64,000 nt of DNA from Elephas maximus indicus (GCF_024166365.1 NC_064838.1:73176001-73240000), one strand, 5' to 3'. Positions 1-12,250 are shown, numbered from the stretch's first letter. Numbers and translations are program-made. The notes: generated by a model not told the origin, from the letters alone.

Positions 1-59
1 TCCTGAGCTCTGTGTGAGAACATGATCGTCGCTCCAGATTCCTGCTTACGTTTCCCCGA

Positions 60-345
60 CTTACGAATCTGCCTGCTCTGCTCATCTCATATAAATGGAA
101 CCAAATAATATGTGGCTTTTTGTAAAGTGTCTGTCTTAATGCACTTAAGATAACGTTTTCAAGGTTTGTCCATGTTACAGCATGTATTCCTTTTTATGGT
201 TTAATAATATTCCATTGTATGGATATAATGTACATTTTTTAATGCATTCATCAGTTGATGGACCTTTAGGTTGCTTCCACTTTTTAGCTATATGAACACT
301 GCTGCTATGAACAGTTGTGCAGAAGTTTATGTTTGAACTACAGCT
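60..345 (-). mobile_element. L1 (LINE-1) 3' region fragment, old
   Basis: The plus strand reads as the reverse complement of the conserved mammalian L1 3' region. Phrases such as 'aatattccattgtatggata' (about 209-228) and 'cattcatcagttgatggacc' (about 245-264) are diagnostic. It is diverged and has no coding potential. Bases 1-60 are unassigned and may belong to the same element. Confidence 0.8.
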
Positions 346-970
346 CAGTTAGATGGATTTTATAGTGTTTGAAGGACCTAGTGATGATCCTAAGGGTTGT
401 AACAAACCATAGGGAAGGTTATGTACATTCTTTACTCTTTTCTGAGATAGTGTTGTCACTTTAGCAATAGAAATACAGCTGCATCCTATTTAAATTGCAA
501 TGTTGTTGTAAGTCTAGTACCTGTAAGTTTTAATTAGGAGAATTTTGTAGTAAAAAAATTATCACTAAAAGATGTTATGATCACTTTGTTTTGTTAAGGT
601 TACACAAAAAAACTTAAACAGTAATGAATTAATGAGGATGAATTTAATCTAACAATAATGTATCATTTGTAAGAGAAAACAAGATTAAGTCAAAACTTCA
701 ATTAACTTAAAACGAAAAACATGATAAAAGGGCATCTTTTTCCTAAAATTGTGAGCATGAGCATAAGAGAACTGTTTTCATGAATAAACAATACATCATA
801 TTATATTTTCAGAGTTGTTGTTTTGTATAAGACTGTTTTTGTTATATTTTTGTAATTTCAAAATTAAAGAAAAATTCCAAAAATAATACAAAGAATTCCA
901 TATTTGTAAATTCCAGTTTGTAAATTCACTAATTGTTTTCATATGATTTCCTTTATCATTCTCTGTTATT
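346..970. other. AT-rich unassigned sequence
   Basis: No gene, RNA or recognised repeat could be supported. The sequence is AT-rich with short A and T runs; short reading frames here have no recognisable motif. Confidence 0.5.
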
Positions 971-973
971 TTT

Positions 974-1020
974 TTTCTCTCTATCATCTATCTATCTATC
1001 ATCTATCTATATATTTAATA
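974..1020. repeat. TCTA/ATCT tetranucleotide microsatellite
   Basis: Interrupted runs of TCTA/TATC units ('tctatctatcatctatctat') are visible directly. Confidence 0.85.
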
Positions 1021-1789
1021 TGGATAGATATATGTATATGTACATATTTTTTCTCAGTGAGCAATTTGATATTAAGTTGAAGACATCATGTTTCTTTATC
1101 CTTTATTAACTCAGTGTGTATTTTTTTAACAAGAACATTCTCTTATATAAAAAAAAATAGTCAAAGTATAATTTAAAACTCAAAATCAACTTAATGGCAA
1201 TGGGCTTTTAATTTTCAAAACCAGAAAATATAACATTAATATAATACTATTGTATCTATATTATATTGACACAATAAAATTCACAGTCCTTATTAAAACT
1301 TTATCAATTTTTTCAGTAATGTCCTTTGTATTCTCTTTTTGGGGGGGGCATCAATGATTACATATTGATTGTGTAGTCCAGCACATTTCATTTAGCTATT
1401 ATGCCTATTTAATTATTTAATCTGGACTAGTTTCTCAGCCAATCTTTGACCTTCTCGTCTTGAGATTTTGGAAGAACACATGATATTGGAGCTAATGGGA
1501 TTTTTCTTCAAGGTTAAAACAAGGTTCTGTTTTTTATTTTTTTCAGGAATAATACAAACATAATGAAGAATCCTTCTTAATGCACAATATTAAACATAAT
1601 GTTTTTCCCATTATTGGTGATGGCAATTGGTCATTTGTTTAAGTTGATACCTTCCAGCTATCTCTAGACTGAAAAGTTACTATTTTCTCCTTGTAATAAT
1701 AAACAATTTATGGGGAAACACTTTAAGATGGTGCATTTATTGAAGGTTTCTAATGTCATCATTATTTATACATTTATTAGTTGGCATAT
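1021..1789. other. AT-rich unassigned sequence
   Basis: No gene or recognised repeat. It contains a G8 run near 1341-1349 and otherwise AT-rich unique-looking sequence. Confidence 0.5.
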
Positions 1790-2235
1790 TTTACTTTATC
1801 CTGCATATATTTATTCATTTACATTTTATAACAATATTAACTCAACACTCTTATTTTACTTAACATATTACAATCCATTACTGTCATCCTTTATTTTGAT
1901 GATCAGATTATCCAGTTATGGAGAGAGGGAGCATCTTCAAATTGGCTTCTGGATTTTATTCATATGTCCCTTTCATTTTTTGTGTCCTTTCTTACTACAG
2001 GATGACCTTGGATCTCTTGTACTTTTCTTTATCTAGCTTTGAATACAGCCATTTCCTCAAGGATCCCTTGTTCAAATATGTATACATGTGTATCTATATC
2101 TATATTCATACTGATATCACTAATTCTGATACAACACCTTATAGGGTATTTAGTAGGTTTTTTTATGCTCCATATTTATTTCTCCCACAGTGAGAGACTT
2201 GAGTGTCATTTTCTTCAATCTCTCATTTGCACAAT
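1790..2235 (-). mobile_element. Possible ancient L1-type fragment
   Basis: Phrases such as 'catcctttattttgatgatc' (about 1886-1905) followed by 'cagccatttcctcaaggatc' (about 2045-2064) resemble a common old mammalian L1 untranslated segment in reverse orientation. Divergence is high and the family is a judgement from memory. Overlapping 77-108 codon frames here are AT-rich chance frames without motifs. Confidence 0.35.
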
Positions 2236-2449
2236 AAGAATAAACACAGAACGGTGTTTATTATCATTATAGAAATGATAAGCCACATCACTTGGAAAGT
2301 AAACCTACTAACTAGGATTCTTTTTTAAAAAATAAAGTTTATATTTGCTGAAATACACAAATATGTGTTCAATTTGATGATGTTTAATGTAAGCAACATC
2401 CCCATTATCCGTCAAAATTAATATATCACCTGAAGGTTTATACACTGAG

Positions 2450-3150
2450 TTGTGGATTACTTTTGGTGTCTATAAAGAAGAAAAAAATGTCAGTTGAAAG
2501 TACCTATATAAACATCATGATGATACGTGAAGAAGAAAATGAAGTTGTCAACAATTTCATTCTGCTTGCATCAACAATCAATGTCCATGGATTCTGTGAC
2601 CAAGAAATAAGTAAATTGATGCATTGCATTGGGAATATCTGCTGCAAAAGACCTCTTTTCAGTTTTATAAGGCAATGATGTCACTTTGATAACTAAGGTG
2701 CCTCTGACCAAACTCATGGTCTTTTAAATTGCCACACATGCATGTGAGAGCCGGAAATCAAAAAGGGAGACAGAAGAAAAATTAGTACATTCAAATTGTG
2801 GTATTTGCAAAGAATACTGAATATACCATGAACTGCCAAAAAAACAAATGAGTTTTAGAAGAAATACAATCAGAATGTTCACTTCTAAGGAAGTGAGGAT
2901 GGAGAGATATTGGTTCTTTTACTTTGGACATAATCAGGAAACACCAATCGCTTGAAAAGAACATCATGGTTGGTAAAGTAGAGGGTCAGTGAAAATGAGG
3001 GGAACTCTCAATTCGATGGATTGACACAATATGTACAGCAACAGACTCAAACATGCCAATAATCATGAAGATGGTATAGGATCAGGCGACATTTTTATTT
3101 TATGCATAAGGTCTTCATCAGTAGGAGCCCAGTCAACAGCAGCTAATAAC
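2450..3150 (+). mobile_element. RTE-type LINE, 3' part, degenerate
   Basis: The sequence follows the same order as the other RTE copies in the window but in plus orientation: the 'gaagttgtcaacaatttcat' segment near 2541, the AAGACCTCTTT segment near 2649, the 'tgaatataccatgaactgcc' segment near 2818, and 'tggattgacacaat' near 3018. These encode the C-terminal part of the reverse transcriptase ORF in intact copies. Many indels and stops leave only a 71-codon frame at 2463-2678. It faces the minus-strand copy that starts near 3255. Confidence 0.8.
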
Positions 3151-3254
3151 AACATATTCCAGTATATTTCCATTTAAACAATAATCAGACATGCAGGTGC
3201 TACAGAACAGATAAAGAGAAATGCCAGGTGATAAGTGTTGGCTGTTATTCTGAT

Positions 3255-3310
3255 TAACGCTGTTGTTAGGCGCTGTTAAGTCAGTTCTGACTCATAGTGA
3301 CCCTATATAT

Positions 3311-3353
<43 letters not shown>

Positions 3354-4800
3354 CCTAAATACTGCCCAGTCTGCGCCATCCTCACAATCATTATTATACT
3401 TGAAACCATTGTTGCAGTCACTGTGTCAGACCATCTCATTTAGGGTCTTCCTCTTTTTTGCTGACCCTCTACTTTGTCAAGCGTGATGTCCTTCTCCAGG
3501 AACTGATCTCTCCTGATAACATGTCTTAAGTACATCAGACACATTCTCACTCACCATCCTTGCTCCTAAGGACATTCTGGCTTTGCCTCTTCCAAGACAG
3601 ATTTGCTTGTTCTTTTGGCAGTACATGGTATATTCAATATTCTTCACCAACACCATCAATCCTTCTTCGATCTTCTTTATTTTGTCCAGCTTTTACATGC
3701 ATATGAGACAACTGAAAACACCATGGTTTGGGTCAGGTATTCAAGGTGACATCTTTGCTTTTCAATGCTTTAAAGAGTTTTTTTGCAGCACATTTGCCCG
3801 ATGCAATGAGACTTTTGATTTCTTGACTGCTGCTTCCATGGGGGTTGATTGTGGATCCAAGTAAAATTAAATTCTTCACAACTTCAATCTTTTTTGTGTT
3901 TATCATGGTGTTGCTTATTGATCCAGTTGTGAAGATTTTTATTTTCTTTATGTTGACGTGTAATCCACACTGAAGGCTGTGGTCTTTGATCTCCATCAGT
4001 AAGTGCTTCAAGTTCTCTTCACTTTCAGCAAGCAAGGTTATGTCATCTGCCATAATGCAGGATTTAATGAGTCTTCCTCCAATCCTGATGCCCCGTTCTT
4101 CTTCATATGGTCCAGCTTCTCAGATTATTTGCTCAGCAAAGATTTTGAATAAGCATGGTGAAACAATACAACTCTGACGCACTCCTTTCCCGACTTTAAG
4201 CCACGCAATATCCCCTTGTTCTGTTCGAAAGACTGCCTCTTGATGTATGCACAGGTTCCTCATGAGCACAATGAGGTGTTCTGGAATTTCCATTCTTTGC
4301 AATGTTATCCATAATTTGTTACTATCCACACAGTTGAATGCCTTTGCATAGTCAATGAAACACAGGTAAACATCTTTCTGGTATTCTCTGCTTTCAGCCA
4401 GCATCCACCTGACATCAACAATGATATCCCAGTTTCCACGTTCTTTTCTGATCTGGCTTGAATTTCTGGCAGTTCCCTGTGGATACACTGCTGCAGCCAC
4501 TTTTGAATGATCTTCAGCAAAATTTTACTTCTGTGTGATATTAATGATAAAACAAAGCAAAAAAAATAATTTTTTACATTTTCACATTTGGTTGGGTCAT
4601 GTTCATTGGGAATAGGCATAAATGTGGATCTCTTCCAGTTGGTTTGCCGGGTAGCTGTCTTCAAATTTCTCAGATAGATGCTGCACCCTTTTTTTGAAAC
4701 ATCTCAATTGCTATCTAGTAAATTCTTGGAGACTTGTTTTTTGCCAATGCCTTTGGTGTAGTTTAGACTTTTTCTTTCAGTACCATCAGTTCCTCATCAT
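3255..4800 (-). mobile_element. RTE-type LINE with reverse transcriptase remnants
   Basis: This is a 5'-truncated RTE LINE on the minus strand; its 3' end is at the 'tgttaagtcagttctgactc' segment near 3268. Broken frames cover the reverse transcriptase domain. The 106-codon frame at 3733-4053 holds ADDITLLAESEENLKHLL, the A/DD catalytic motif region typical of LINE reverse transcriptases, and ends with the 'KDVTLNT' segment. Frames at 4120-4500 and 4305-4664 carry upstream fingers/palm pieces, in different frames, so the ORF is frameshifted. A (TA)n run expanded within the 3' end (3308-3350). Not a host gene. Confidence 0.85.
3308..3350. repeat. (TA)n microsatellite
   Basis: Roughly 40 bases of near-perfect TA dinucleotides inside the 3' end of the minus-strand RTE copy. 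Comparable positions in the other RTE copies read 'accctatgta', so the expansion arose after insertion. Confidence 0.9.
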
Positions 4801-5345
4801 ATTCTGGTGGTATTCCGATTAATAGGGCTGCATTAAAAATTACCTCAATACTTTGTGGCTTAAAGCACCCATCTACTGGGCTCAGAGATTCTGTCGTCAG
4901 GAATTTATTCAGAGTTCAGCAAGGCTTGTCTCTACTTAAGGATGTCCGGAGTGTCACATGGAAGATTTAAACACTAGAGGATTGGGTTATCCGAAGATAC
5001 TTTCACTCACACATCTGGTGGTTGATGTTGGTTGTAAGTTTGAGGGCTAGCTTTCTTCCTATATGGGACTCTCCATGTGGTCTCCCCATAGGGCTATTTG
5101 GGCTTTTTCACAACATGGCGGCTGGCTTCCAAGTGTAAAAATCTCCAAATAGAGGGGGCTAGAAAGGAGTTGTAGCCTTTTTTATGGCCTAGGCTTGAAG
5201 TCGCATGGCATGTCTTGTATGATACTGTACTGATTAGAGTTGTTACTAGTTTCTGCCCAAATTTAGGGAAAAGAAACTTAGACCCCACCTCTCCTTCACA
5301 GAACTGTCAAAGTCACTTTTAAGAGCATGTTGGACAGGAGGTAAT
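4801..5345. repeat. Interspersed repeat-like segment, family not assigned
   Basis: The segment contains 'cacaacatggcggctggctt' (5109-5128) and 'cccacctctccttcacagaa', which recur in my memory of medium-reiteration mammalian repeats, but I cannot name the family. It abuts the RTE copy at about 4800. The 64-codon minus frame at 5094-5288 has no motif. Confidence 0.35.
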
Positions 5346-5636
5346 GTGGTGTTATCCTTTAGAAAAACAGCTCTGCCACAGAAGTGAAGGTGAAGGACAG
5401 AGCATTCTACTTTATTTCTTATTCAGTGAGGCTGTACAGATAATGAAACAACATGGAGAGTTTCTCCAGCACATTACCCTACAAGTTTATCTCCTCAAGT
5501 TATTCTAGGCAAACTTGCATTTATCTTTTTAACTTTGTGTGAACTTTCCTGAAAGCTTTGAACTTATAATTTATCCTGAAGACCAGAGAGTCCACCAATA
5601 GCCTAATAATAGATTTTCATTGATCTATTCATGTTT
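5346..5636. other. Unassigned sequence
   Basis: No gene or recognised repeat seen. The left copy of an AfroSINE target-site duplication lies at its end (5626-5636). Confidence 0.5.
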
Positions 5637-5803
5637 GAAACCCTGGTACCAGAGTGGTTAAGTGCTATGGCTGCTAACAAAAAGGTTGGTGGTTCAAATC
5701 CACCAGGCACTCCTTGGAAACTCTATGGGGCAGTTCTGCCCTGTCCTGTAGGGTTGCTATGAGTCAGAATCGACTTGATGGCAACAGGTTTGGTTTGGTT
5801 TTT
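5637..5803 (+). mobile_element. AfroSINE, full-length, with target-site duplication
   Basis: The copy begins 'aaaccctggtaccagagtgg', runs through a tRNA-like B box (GGTTCAAATCC at 5691-5701) and ends in 'ctatgagtcagaatcgactt' plus a GGTTTGGTTTGG tail. An 11-base perfect target-site duplication, TATTCATGTTT, flanks it at 5626-5636 and 5804-5814. A tRNA-derived, pol III-type head and an RTE-like 3' end fit mobilisation by RTE LINE machinery. The perfect duplication suggests a fairly young insertion. Confidence 0.95.
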
Positions 5804-5814
5804 TATTCATGTTT

Positions 5815-6870
5815 ACTTTTCCCATTGGTAATTAAGTTTAATAGGTAAATATTTTCAGGAACATTAACTCAAGAAATGTATGGTAACTGTTGGCATAGCC
5901 AACTGATACAACTTGAGAAGAATCTTGTGCTACTGGTTTAATCAGTACCAAACTAAAAAAAAAAAAAAAATTGTATACTGCACATTCAATAAGATAATTA
6001 TAAAATTATAGAATTTATGTGCCCTAAGAACTGACACTTAAAAAAAGACACTTAGATTTAAAAAATAGATAATTTCATACACATATTTTGGAAGAAATGA
6101 AACATAATTTTATCTTTAAACAAGTCATTAAAAGCTTAAGACATTGGTATTCTTGTACAAAATTAAAAACCAATCATTATAGTATAAGTCGTAAAACTCA
6201 TCATATATTCTTATTTATTTAATATATTCATTAACATGTTCAAAGAGATTAAACTTGCTTCATGTGTTCTTGAAAATATTGTGTTGAATAAGTTACTTGT
6301 ATTTAAAATCATACTTTATTTTTTTCTGCAACTTTGAAAATATATCCAGCATAAATACTAAATATCACACAAAAGAAATTTATGGTTCATTTCAAAGAAG
6401 TTATGCTTTCTTGTTGACAGTTAACATTTCTAAAAGAAACAAAAAATAATTCTCTGCATTATTCTTTTGAAGATTATGCTCTCTTGGTACATTTTGAACA
6501 CAGTTTATGATGACAAAATTAAATTTATTAACAGTTTCCAAGAACATGGCTTCTAAATAAAACAGACTCATTATTTATCTAACAGGTTCATACTCTCCGA
6601 GGATTTATATTCCATAATACAGCCAAACCTCTCATTCATTTGATACTAAAATAGTTCAATTTTATATTTCCAATATAGACAAGATTTCATATTGAAGAAG
6701 AGAAAGTTAAAGTCGTGACGCATAGAATGGAAAAGTTTGTATAATTAAAAAAGTAAGTTTAAATAATCCAAAGTCTTAAATATTAAATATAATTTCATAA
6801 ACTGGAAGTATCAAATTTTTTTTCAATGTTTCCTTAATGTTGTCATGTTAATTTTTTTCCGTAGATAGCC
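5815..6870. other. AT-rich sequence downstream of the first OR pseudogene
   Basis: No recognised repeat or gene. It holds a poly-A run near 5955-5970 and AT-rich, unique-looking sequence, as expected for the 3' flank of an olfactory receptor gene. Confidence 0.5.
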
Positions 6871-7780
6871 TTATTTGTCTGAAGCAGAAAATATCTTTTT
6901 GAATACAGCCCTGAAAGCTTGTTTTAAATGACTGGGTTCAACAATGGGGCAAGTGAAGTATTGAGCACAGCTACTCCTTTGCTTAAAGTAACTCTTTCAT
7001 TTGCTGATGGCTTTATGTAGGTGAATATACAACTGCCATAAGTGATGGAGACAACAATCATGTGAGAAGAGCAGGTAGAAAAGCCTTTTTTCTTTTGTTG
7101 AGTTGAAGGGAATTTTAGAATTGTCTTGAGATATAGGAGTAAGAAATGATTACTAATAACAATGTGACAATGATTGTAATCAGAGCTATTAAAAAAGCAA
7201 TCAATTCTAGTAAATGTGTGTCTGAGCAAGAAAGTTGCAAGACAGGAAAAATGTCACAAATGAAATGGTCAATGATATTGGAAGTACAAAAATCCAAGTT
7301 AAGACAGAAAATCAGTGGAGGGAAAATGATCAACAATGCGGTTACCCAAGAGCTGAAGCTGGCAACAATATCTGCTGCTCATGATGGATGTATAATGCAA
7401 GGGTTTGCAGATGGCAACGTAGCGGTCACAGGACATAGCAGCCATAAGGAAAAACTCTGTAACCCCAAAAAAGATATTAAAAAAACAACTGAGACATACA
7501 ACCATTATAGGAAATGGTCTTTTCCCTGGCTACAGTTGTGCTTAGGAATCTGGGGATGCAAGCAGTTGTGAATGAGATTTCCAGAAAAGAGAGATGACAA
7601 AGGAAGAAATACATTGGGGTCTTGAGATGGGAATCCAGCAGAGTGAGGGCAAAGATGGTTACGTTTCCTATCATGCTCAACATGTAACAGAAGCAGAAAC
7701 AAGAAAATGACAATCTGTACCTGGGAATTATCTGTCAGTCCCAGTAGAATAAACTCTATGTTCTTTGTATGATTCTTCAA
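6871..7780 (-). pseudogene. Olfactory receptor pseudogene, OR6C-like (copy 1)
   Basis: Olfactory receptors are single-exon, seven-helix GPCRs of about 310 residues at the olfactory cilium membrane. Reading down from the ATG at 7778-7780, the pieces are: an N-terminus [17 protein letters not shown] with an N-glycosylation site; TM1-TM2 with LKTPMYFFL; the TM3 end [18 protein letters not shown]; a TM5 segment; [20 protein letters not shown] in TM6; and [20 protein letters not shown] in TM7. A C-terminal piece KQAFRAVFKKIFSASDK ends at a stop at 6871-6873. These pieces lie in different frames: I infer shifts near 7680, 7480, 7340 and 7120, plus loss of roughly ten codons after NPVI near 6920. 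Length and motif order match OR6C receptors; the exact orthologue is not determined. The plus-strand 141-codon frame over it is a shadow. Confidence 0.92.
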
Positions 7781-7814
7781 TTCTCTTTTATGAGCTCAAT
7801 CAAATTCTAGAAAT

Positions 7815-8380
7815 AAAATGGTACAAAAATCAGAAATTATATGAGTAGGTATATCTCCAGAAAAAAGATATATAAAAAGACCCATATCCAGAAACATGAC
7901 CGTTTACGATGTAATACTCCATGGAAGCTGCGTGTACGATCCAAAGCTGTGGAACAGAAACTAAGAGTTTAAATGAACTATAAAAGTGAAGTCAGTTTTG
8001 GACCTTGACGTACAAAACCAGTGAGAGATGATTTTTTTCTCTCTTACAAACTTCCAGTCAATTGTATATAATTCCAAATTTAGCTAGATCATAAATAAAA
8101 TGCTGGGTTCAGGATTCAAAGGTAATTCATTCATTTTTAAGCTATTAAGCTTATCAAAATAAAACTTTGATAAATTAAGACCTGCAATTAAATTCTGAAG
8201 CTAAGATTTGATATGAAAGTGATATTTTTAAGACTTCACCTGTAGCCTCCTACAACTGTACAATGTAGTACTTTATGAAGGCAGAAATGGCAAAAAGGCA
8301 GTGTAATACCACAAGAAAATAAACACTGGCTGATTCCAGGGAAAAAAATAAACTGATTATTAATCAGATACAGTTACATT
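7815..8380. other. 5' flank of OR pseudogene, nothing recognised
   Basis: AT-rich upstream region of the minus-strand receptor. I see no core promoter motif or repeat that I can support. Confidence 0.45.
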
Positions 8381-8547
8381 GGAGCCCTGGTGGCACAGTG
8401 GTTAAGAGCTCAGCTGCTAACAAAAAGGCCAGCAGTTTAAATCTACTAGCTGCTCACTGGAAAACCTATAAGGCAGTTCTACTCTTTGCTGTAGGGCCAC
8501 TATGAGTCCGAATCAACTCGACGGCAATAGCTTTGTTTTTGGTTTTT
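8381..8547 (+). mobile_element. AfroSINE
   Basis: Begins 'ggagccctggtggcacagtg' and ends with 'actatgagtccgaatcaact' and a TTTGTTTTTGGTTTTT tail. The B-box region is mutated (AGTTTAAATCTAC). A poly-A run follows at about 8561-8575. No clean target-site duplication seen. Confidence 0.93.
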
Positions 8548-8579
8548 ATGCTACATCTACAAAAAAAAAAAAAAAAGAA

Positions 8580-9094
8580 AAAAGCTGTTCATGGCTTAGA
8601 TGCTCTGCCAAGACCACAAGTATAAAAGGAGAATATAGAAAATACATTGCATCTCTTCACATTCCCTGCCCAGTTATCGGTACCTAGAATCTGTACTTAA
8701 TACTCAGATGCAGCTCCACATGGGTGAAAAATCCTTGTTTACTTATCACGTTTTCCACACCTTCATGTCTCCAGGAATCACTCGTACACCTAACCGGTAA
8801 CTGTTATTCCTGGCAAGTATTAGCGTAGGAAGCCTGTGACAATCTGGATGGGAAAAGTGTATTCTAATTGTGTTTTATGCTTGTAATAGTAGGTTTTCAT
8901 GCACTATAGTCTGGAATTTCCAGTAATAAAAACAGAGCGAACAAAATAAAAATGTCATCTCAATAGAACAGAAGCATAGCCAAAGTTGGAATCTATTAGT
9001 AATTAGATATTGGACTTAAAGCTGCTAATCCACTAAAATCTACTTATGGATCTTCACTGTGCTGAAATCTGTGAATTTTCCCACTACTATGTGC
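8580..9094. other. Unassigned sequence
   Basis: No gene or recognised repeat supported. Confidence 0.45.
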
Positions 9095-9300
9095 ATTCTT
9101 GAGAGTTGGGACAGTGTCTAATCATCAAAATAATTGCAACCATATGGTTTCCAAGGAGTGCCTGATGGATTCGCACTACTGACCTTTTGGTTAGCAGCTA
9201 TACCTCTTAAGCACTATGCCACCAGGGTTTTCTGCTTAGTATACAGTAGGTTTAAAATAAACACTTGTCAAATGAACAAACAAACAGAAGCTGAGTTTGT
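9095..9300 (+). mobile_element. L2-like 3' end, split by an AfroSINE
   Basis: 'gagagttgggacagtgtcta' (about 9099) and, after the SINE, 'agtatacagtaggtttaaaa' with 'cttgtcaaatgaacaaac' (to about 9286) resemble the L2/MIR-type 3' end that carries 'cagtgcctggcacatagtag' and a TGAATGAATGA tail. The SINE at 9142-9230 interrupts it. Confidence 0.45.
9142..9230 (-). mobile_element. AfroSINE, 5' (head) part only
   Basis: Reverse complement of the SINE head: 'ggtttccaaggagtgcctga' through 'ttaagcactatgccaccagg'. The tail half is missing. Confidence 0.9.
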
Positions 9301-9309
9301 TGTTGAACC

Positions 9310-11514
9310 AGACGTTGCCATCATGTGCAGTTCTCTATTTTATGCTATATTATAGCTTGGACATTTCTTAAATTCGTGTCTATGTTTTGCAAGATAAATT
9401 ATTTTCCCCTTTACCAATAATGTTTGGCCCAAATTCTCTGTATTGAATAAATTGCAAACGGTATGTAAACAAAAGAAAATATTGATATATAAAATTTAAA
9501 AACAAACTTCATAAAACATTTTTTAAAATTACTTCCCTTTAAATTACTTTACAATCCATCCTCTCAATTCACTCTGTTAGTTCAGTGACATCATTCTTCC
9601 TTTTCAGAGGTCACTGTTCATTAAATCACTAGTTTTTCATAACAACTTAAAGTCTCAAAGGGCATCCTCATCAAATAGAAAAGATTTTATTTCAATCTCA
9701 AGATTGAAGTTCCTTCAATAGCTTACTGGCTTTGGGGACCAAGGGTTATTGTTACTACTTTTTTTTTTTTTTCTATTATACAGTGAGTAATGTATCATTG
9801 CACAGTATTTTTAAATGTACACAACTTTTAAAAAAAGTGTGTTTTTCCTCTTAATTTTAGCATTCTTCTGAGTAATGGTACCATGACTTACTCATTCTGG
9901 AGATTGATTAAAGCTCTGAAGAAGTGTACAAAGAGCTGTGAAGAAACGTATGAAGGGATAGTTTACTTGAGCATCACAAAGAATTAACACTTCTATACCC
10001 AGTCTGCAAGGACTACTAGAAAAAAAAAACAAAAAAAACCTAGCAAAAAGAAACTCTAGCAGGACATGATCCAATACCATAAGATTAGTGCCAGTACACC
10101 AAACTTTTATGCAAAAATGTTTATGGAAATCCAATGAGTTATATTTATTTACCAACATCAAATAAGCTGATAAAAATGTTCAACACTGATAATCCTTAGA
10201 GAGAAATAAACTTCAATGTCCCACAAGGTCATATGATTTGTAGAGTCTTAAGTCATCCCAAGGATGTACTCAGAGTAGTGAAGGACATTTTCAAAATTTA
10301 ACTCAACATTTCAGGTTTGTATTGCTGAGTGCAGATCCCTATTTTTCCCTGGCTGAACATGGGTCATGTTACCAAGCTTTACATTTCTTTCCACCCATTT
10401 CTTCAAAATGGATTCTTAACTACCTTCAAAGGACCCCTGAGACAGACTCTGTGAAATCATTCAAAATACTATTTAACAGTAATCTTTTTTTCTTTTTTAA
10501 CACTGGTTAAGTAAAATGACTGAAAAGGATCTTCAGGGCCTTTGTTCTCAAAGCACTCCTATATTCTGCTCTTCCAAAATCCCTACCATCAAGTAGATAC
10601 TAACATCTCCCTTTGAATACCGAAGACAATTTCTTTGATGCACAAAATAAGAAAGGAACTTTATTTTAAAGGTCAAGTTAGATTTGAAGATTGAAGGATA
10701 TACCTTTGACAAACTAAGATGAACTTTTGACTGGTTCCACTTCTCTTCTGGTGTTTCTTTTTTTTTCTTTCATTTTAGTGCTTTATGTTACACTGGGAGG
10801 GAATGCCATTTAGTGATTTAATGTCTTTGAAAGCCTACTTTTTTCATCTTCCTCCATGTTCACTCAGTTCTCTCTTCTTTAGTTAAGTCTCATTAAAGGC
10901 CATTAGAAAAACAAGGGCAGAGCGAATCTCCAAAGCAATTTGCTTTACTGACCATGTCACCCTGTTTCTTTTTACTTTACTGAATTTAAAGATTTGTTTA
11001 GTGTTTAAGCTAATACATTAGAAAAAGGAAAAGAGTCTAATACAGTGTTGTGGGCAACATTCAACATAGCTTCATAATTACACTAAAATATACATTTGGC
11101 ACTGCTCAATCATTCTTGGCTTTGAATAACACGGGGCTCATCTGAGACCTTTCCTCTTCCTGAATGAAACAAAGTCTCCACAGGGGACGGCGTTGACTTG
11201 CTGGCAGAATTGTTTTATTAGAAAAAAAAAATTTTAAATATTTTTCATAGAAATTTTATTGTTTCCCTGGAAAAAGTTGAATAATTTATATTTCTTCATT
11301 TCAATAAAGATGGGCAGGTTCATTTCTCAGATTTTATACCAGTGTGTATAGAAACAAATAAAAGGTAAATAGACATCCCAAAGTCGCATTTAATAATAAC
11401 TTCAGAAACAATAACATTCATACATGTAAGAGTTTATGGAGAATATCAACTTGTAACCTCACACTTTGAGTTCATTAATTTGCCACCTTAGACGATTTAA
11501 CACAGAAACAAGAT
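9310..11514. other. Intergenic sequence, nothing recognised
   Basis: About 2.2 kb without a gene or a repeat I can name. Poly-T (about 9759-9771) and A-rich (about 10019-10040) runs may mark old retroelement tails. Frames of 60-90 codons here lack recognisable motifs. Confidence 0.45.
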
Positions 11515-11664
11515 ACCCATTGCCATCAAGTCAATTCCGACTCATAGCGACCCTACAGGACAGAGTAGAACTGCCCCATAGGGCTTCCAAGGAGTGGCTG
11601 TGGATTCGAACTGCCAACCTTTTGGTTAGCAGCCAGAGGTCTTAACCACTTCTCTGCCAGGGAA
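11515..11664 (-). mobile_element. AfroSINE
   Basis: Reads 'acccattgccatcaagtcaa' then 'ccgactcatagcgaccctac' and ends 'cttaaccacttctctgccag', which is the complete SINE in reverse. The B box reads GGATTCGAACTGCC on the plus strand. Confidence 0.93.
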
Positions 11665-11759
11665 ACAAGAAAAGGAAATAATTATTAATAAAGTTATAGT
11701 GTCAAAACTTAATATTAATTTTCAGCTTTTGGTATTATAAGGTCAATTTATTATCCTAG

Positions 11760-11965
11760 AAAATACATGGACTTTGCAGATAGAGAGACGTGCATTAAAA
11801 ATTCAAACAGGCCACATCATGGATTTGTGACTTTGAGTGAGTTACTGAATTTCTTTTAAAAATGAAGTGGAATTGTCAAGGGTGCTTTTGAGAATTAATT
11901 GAAATAACATAAATGAAACTGCTTCATAAATTATATCATACTAAATTGGTGCTTAAAATTAATGG
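11760..11965 (+). mobile_element. MIR SINE, diverged
   Basis: The order of segments matches MIR: 'acatggactttgcagataga', 'gatttgtgactttgagtgag' (the '...gtgaccttgggcaagt' core), 'gaattaattgaaataacata' and 'aaattggtgcttaaaatta'. Old and diverged. Confidence 0.65.
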
Positions 11966-12064
11966 TTTAATTAAATTTGTCTTTATTTTAATTGGAATAA
12001 ATGCTCGACTTTGGAAAAGATATTCATATTTGTGAATTTTCAAAGGCACTATTTCAGTGAAAGA

Positions 12065-12250
12065 CTAAAGATTTTATGATTTATCTCATTTATTCTTTGT
12101 AACAATTGCTATGAAATTTTTATCTTTATTCTTAAATGGAAAAACTAAGGCTGGGAGAAGTTATGCAACTTAAATAAATTCCTATAGCTAGCAAGTGTTA
12201 AATGTAATGTCAGACTGCCTGAAATGCAATTCTGTTCCCTTAAACTGCAC
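12065..12250 (-). mobile_element. MIR SINE, diverged, reverse orientation
   Basis: 'atttttatctttattcttaa' followed by 'ggaaaaactaaggctgggag', 'cctatagctagcaagtgtta' and 'atgtcagactgcctgaaatg' is the MIR core read in reverse. Confidence 0.75.

Noticed and set aside
5637-5803. A tRNA gene, from the A/B-box-like sequence
   Set aside because: The tRNA-like head is part of an AfroSINE with a target-site duplication, and no cloverleaf with an acceptor stem can be supported.
7146-7571. 141-codon plus-strand frame
   Set aside because: It is antisense to the OR6C-like pseudogene and encodes nothing recognisable.
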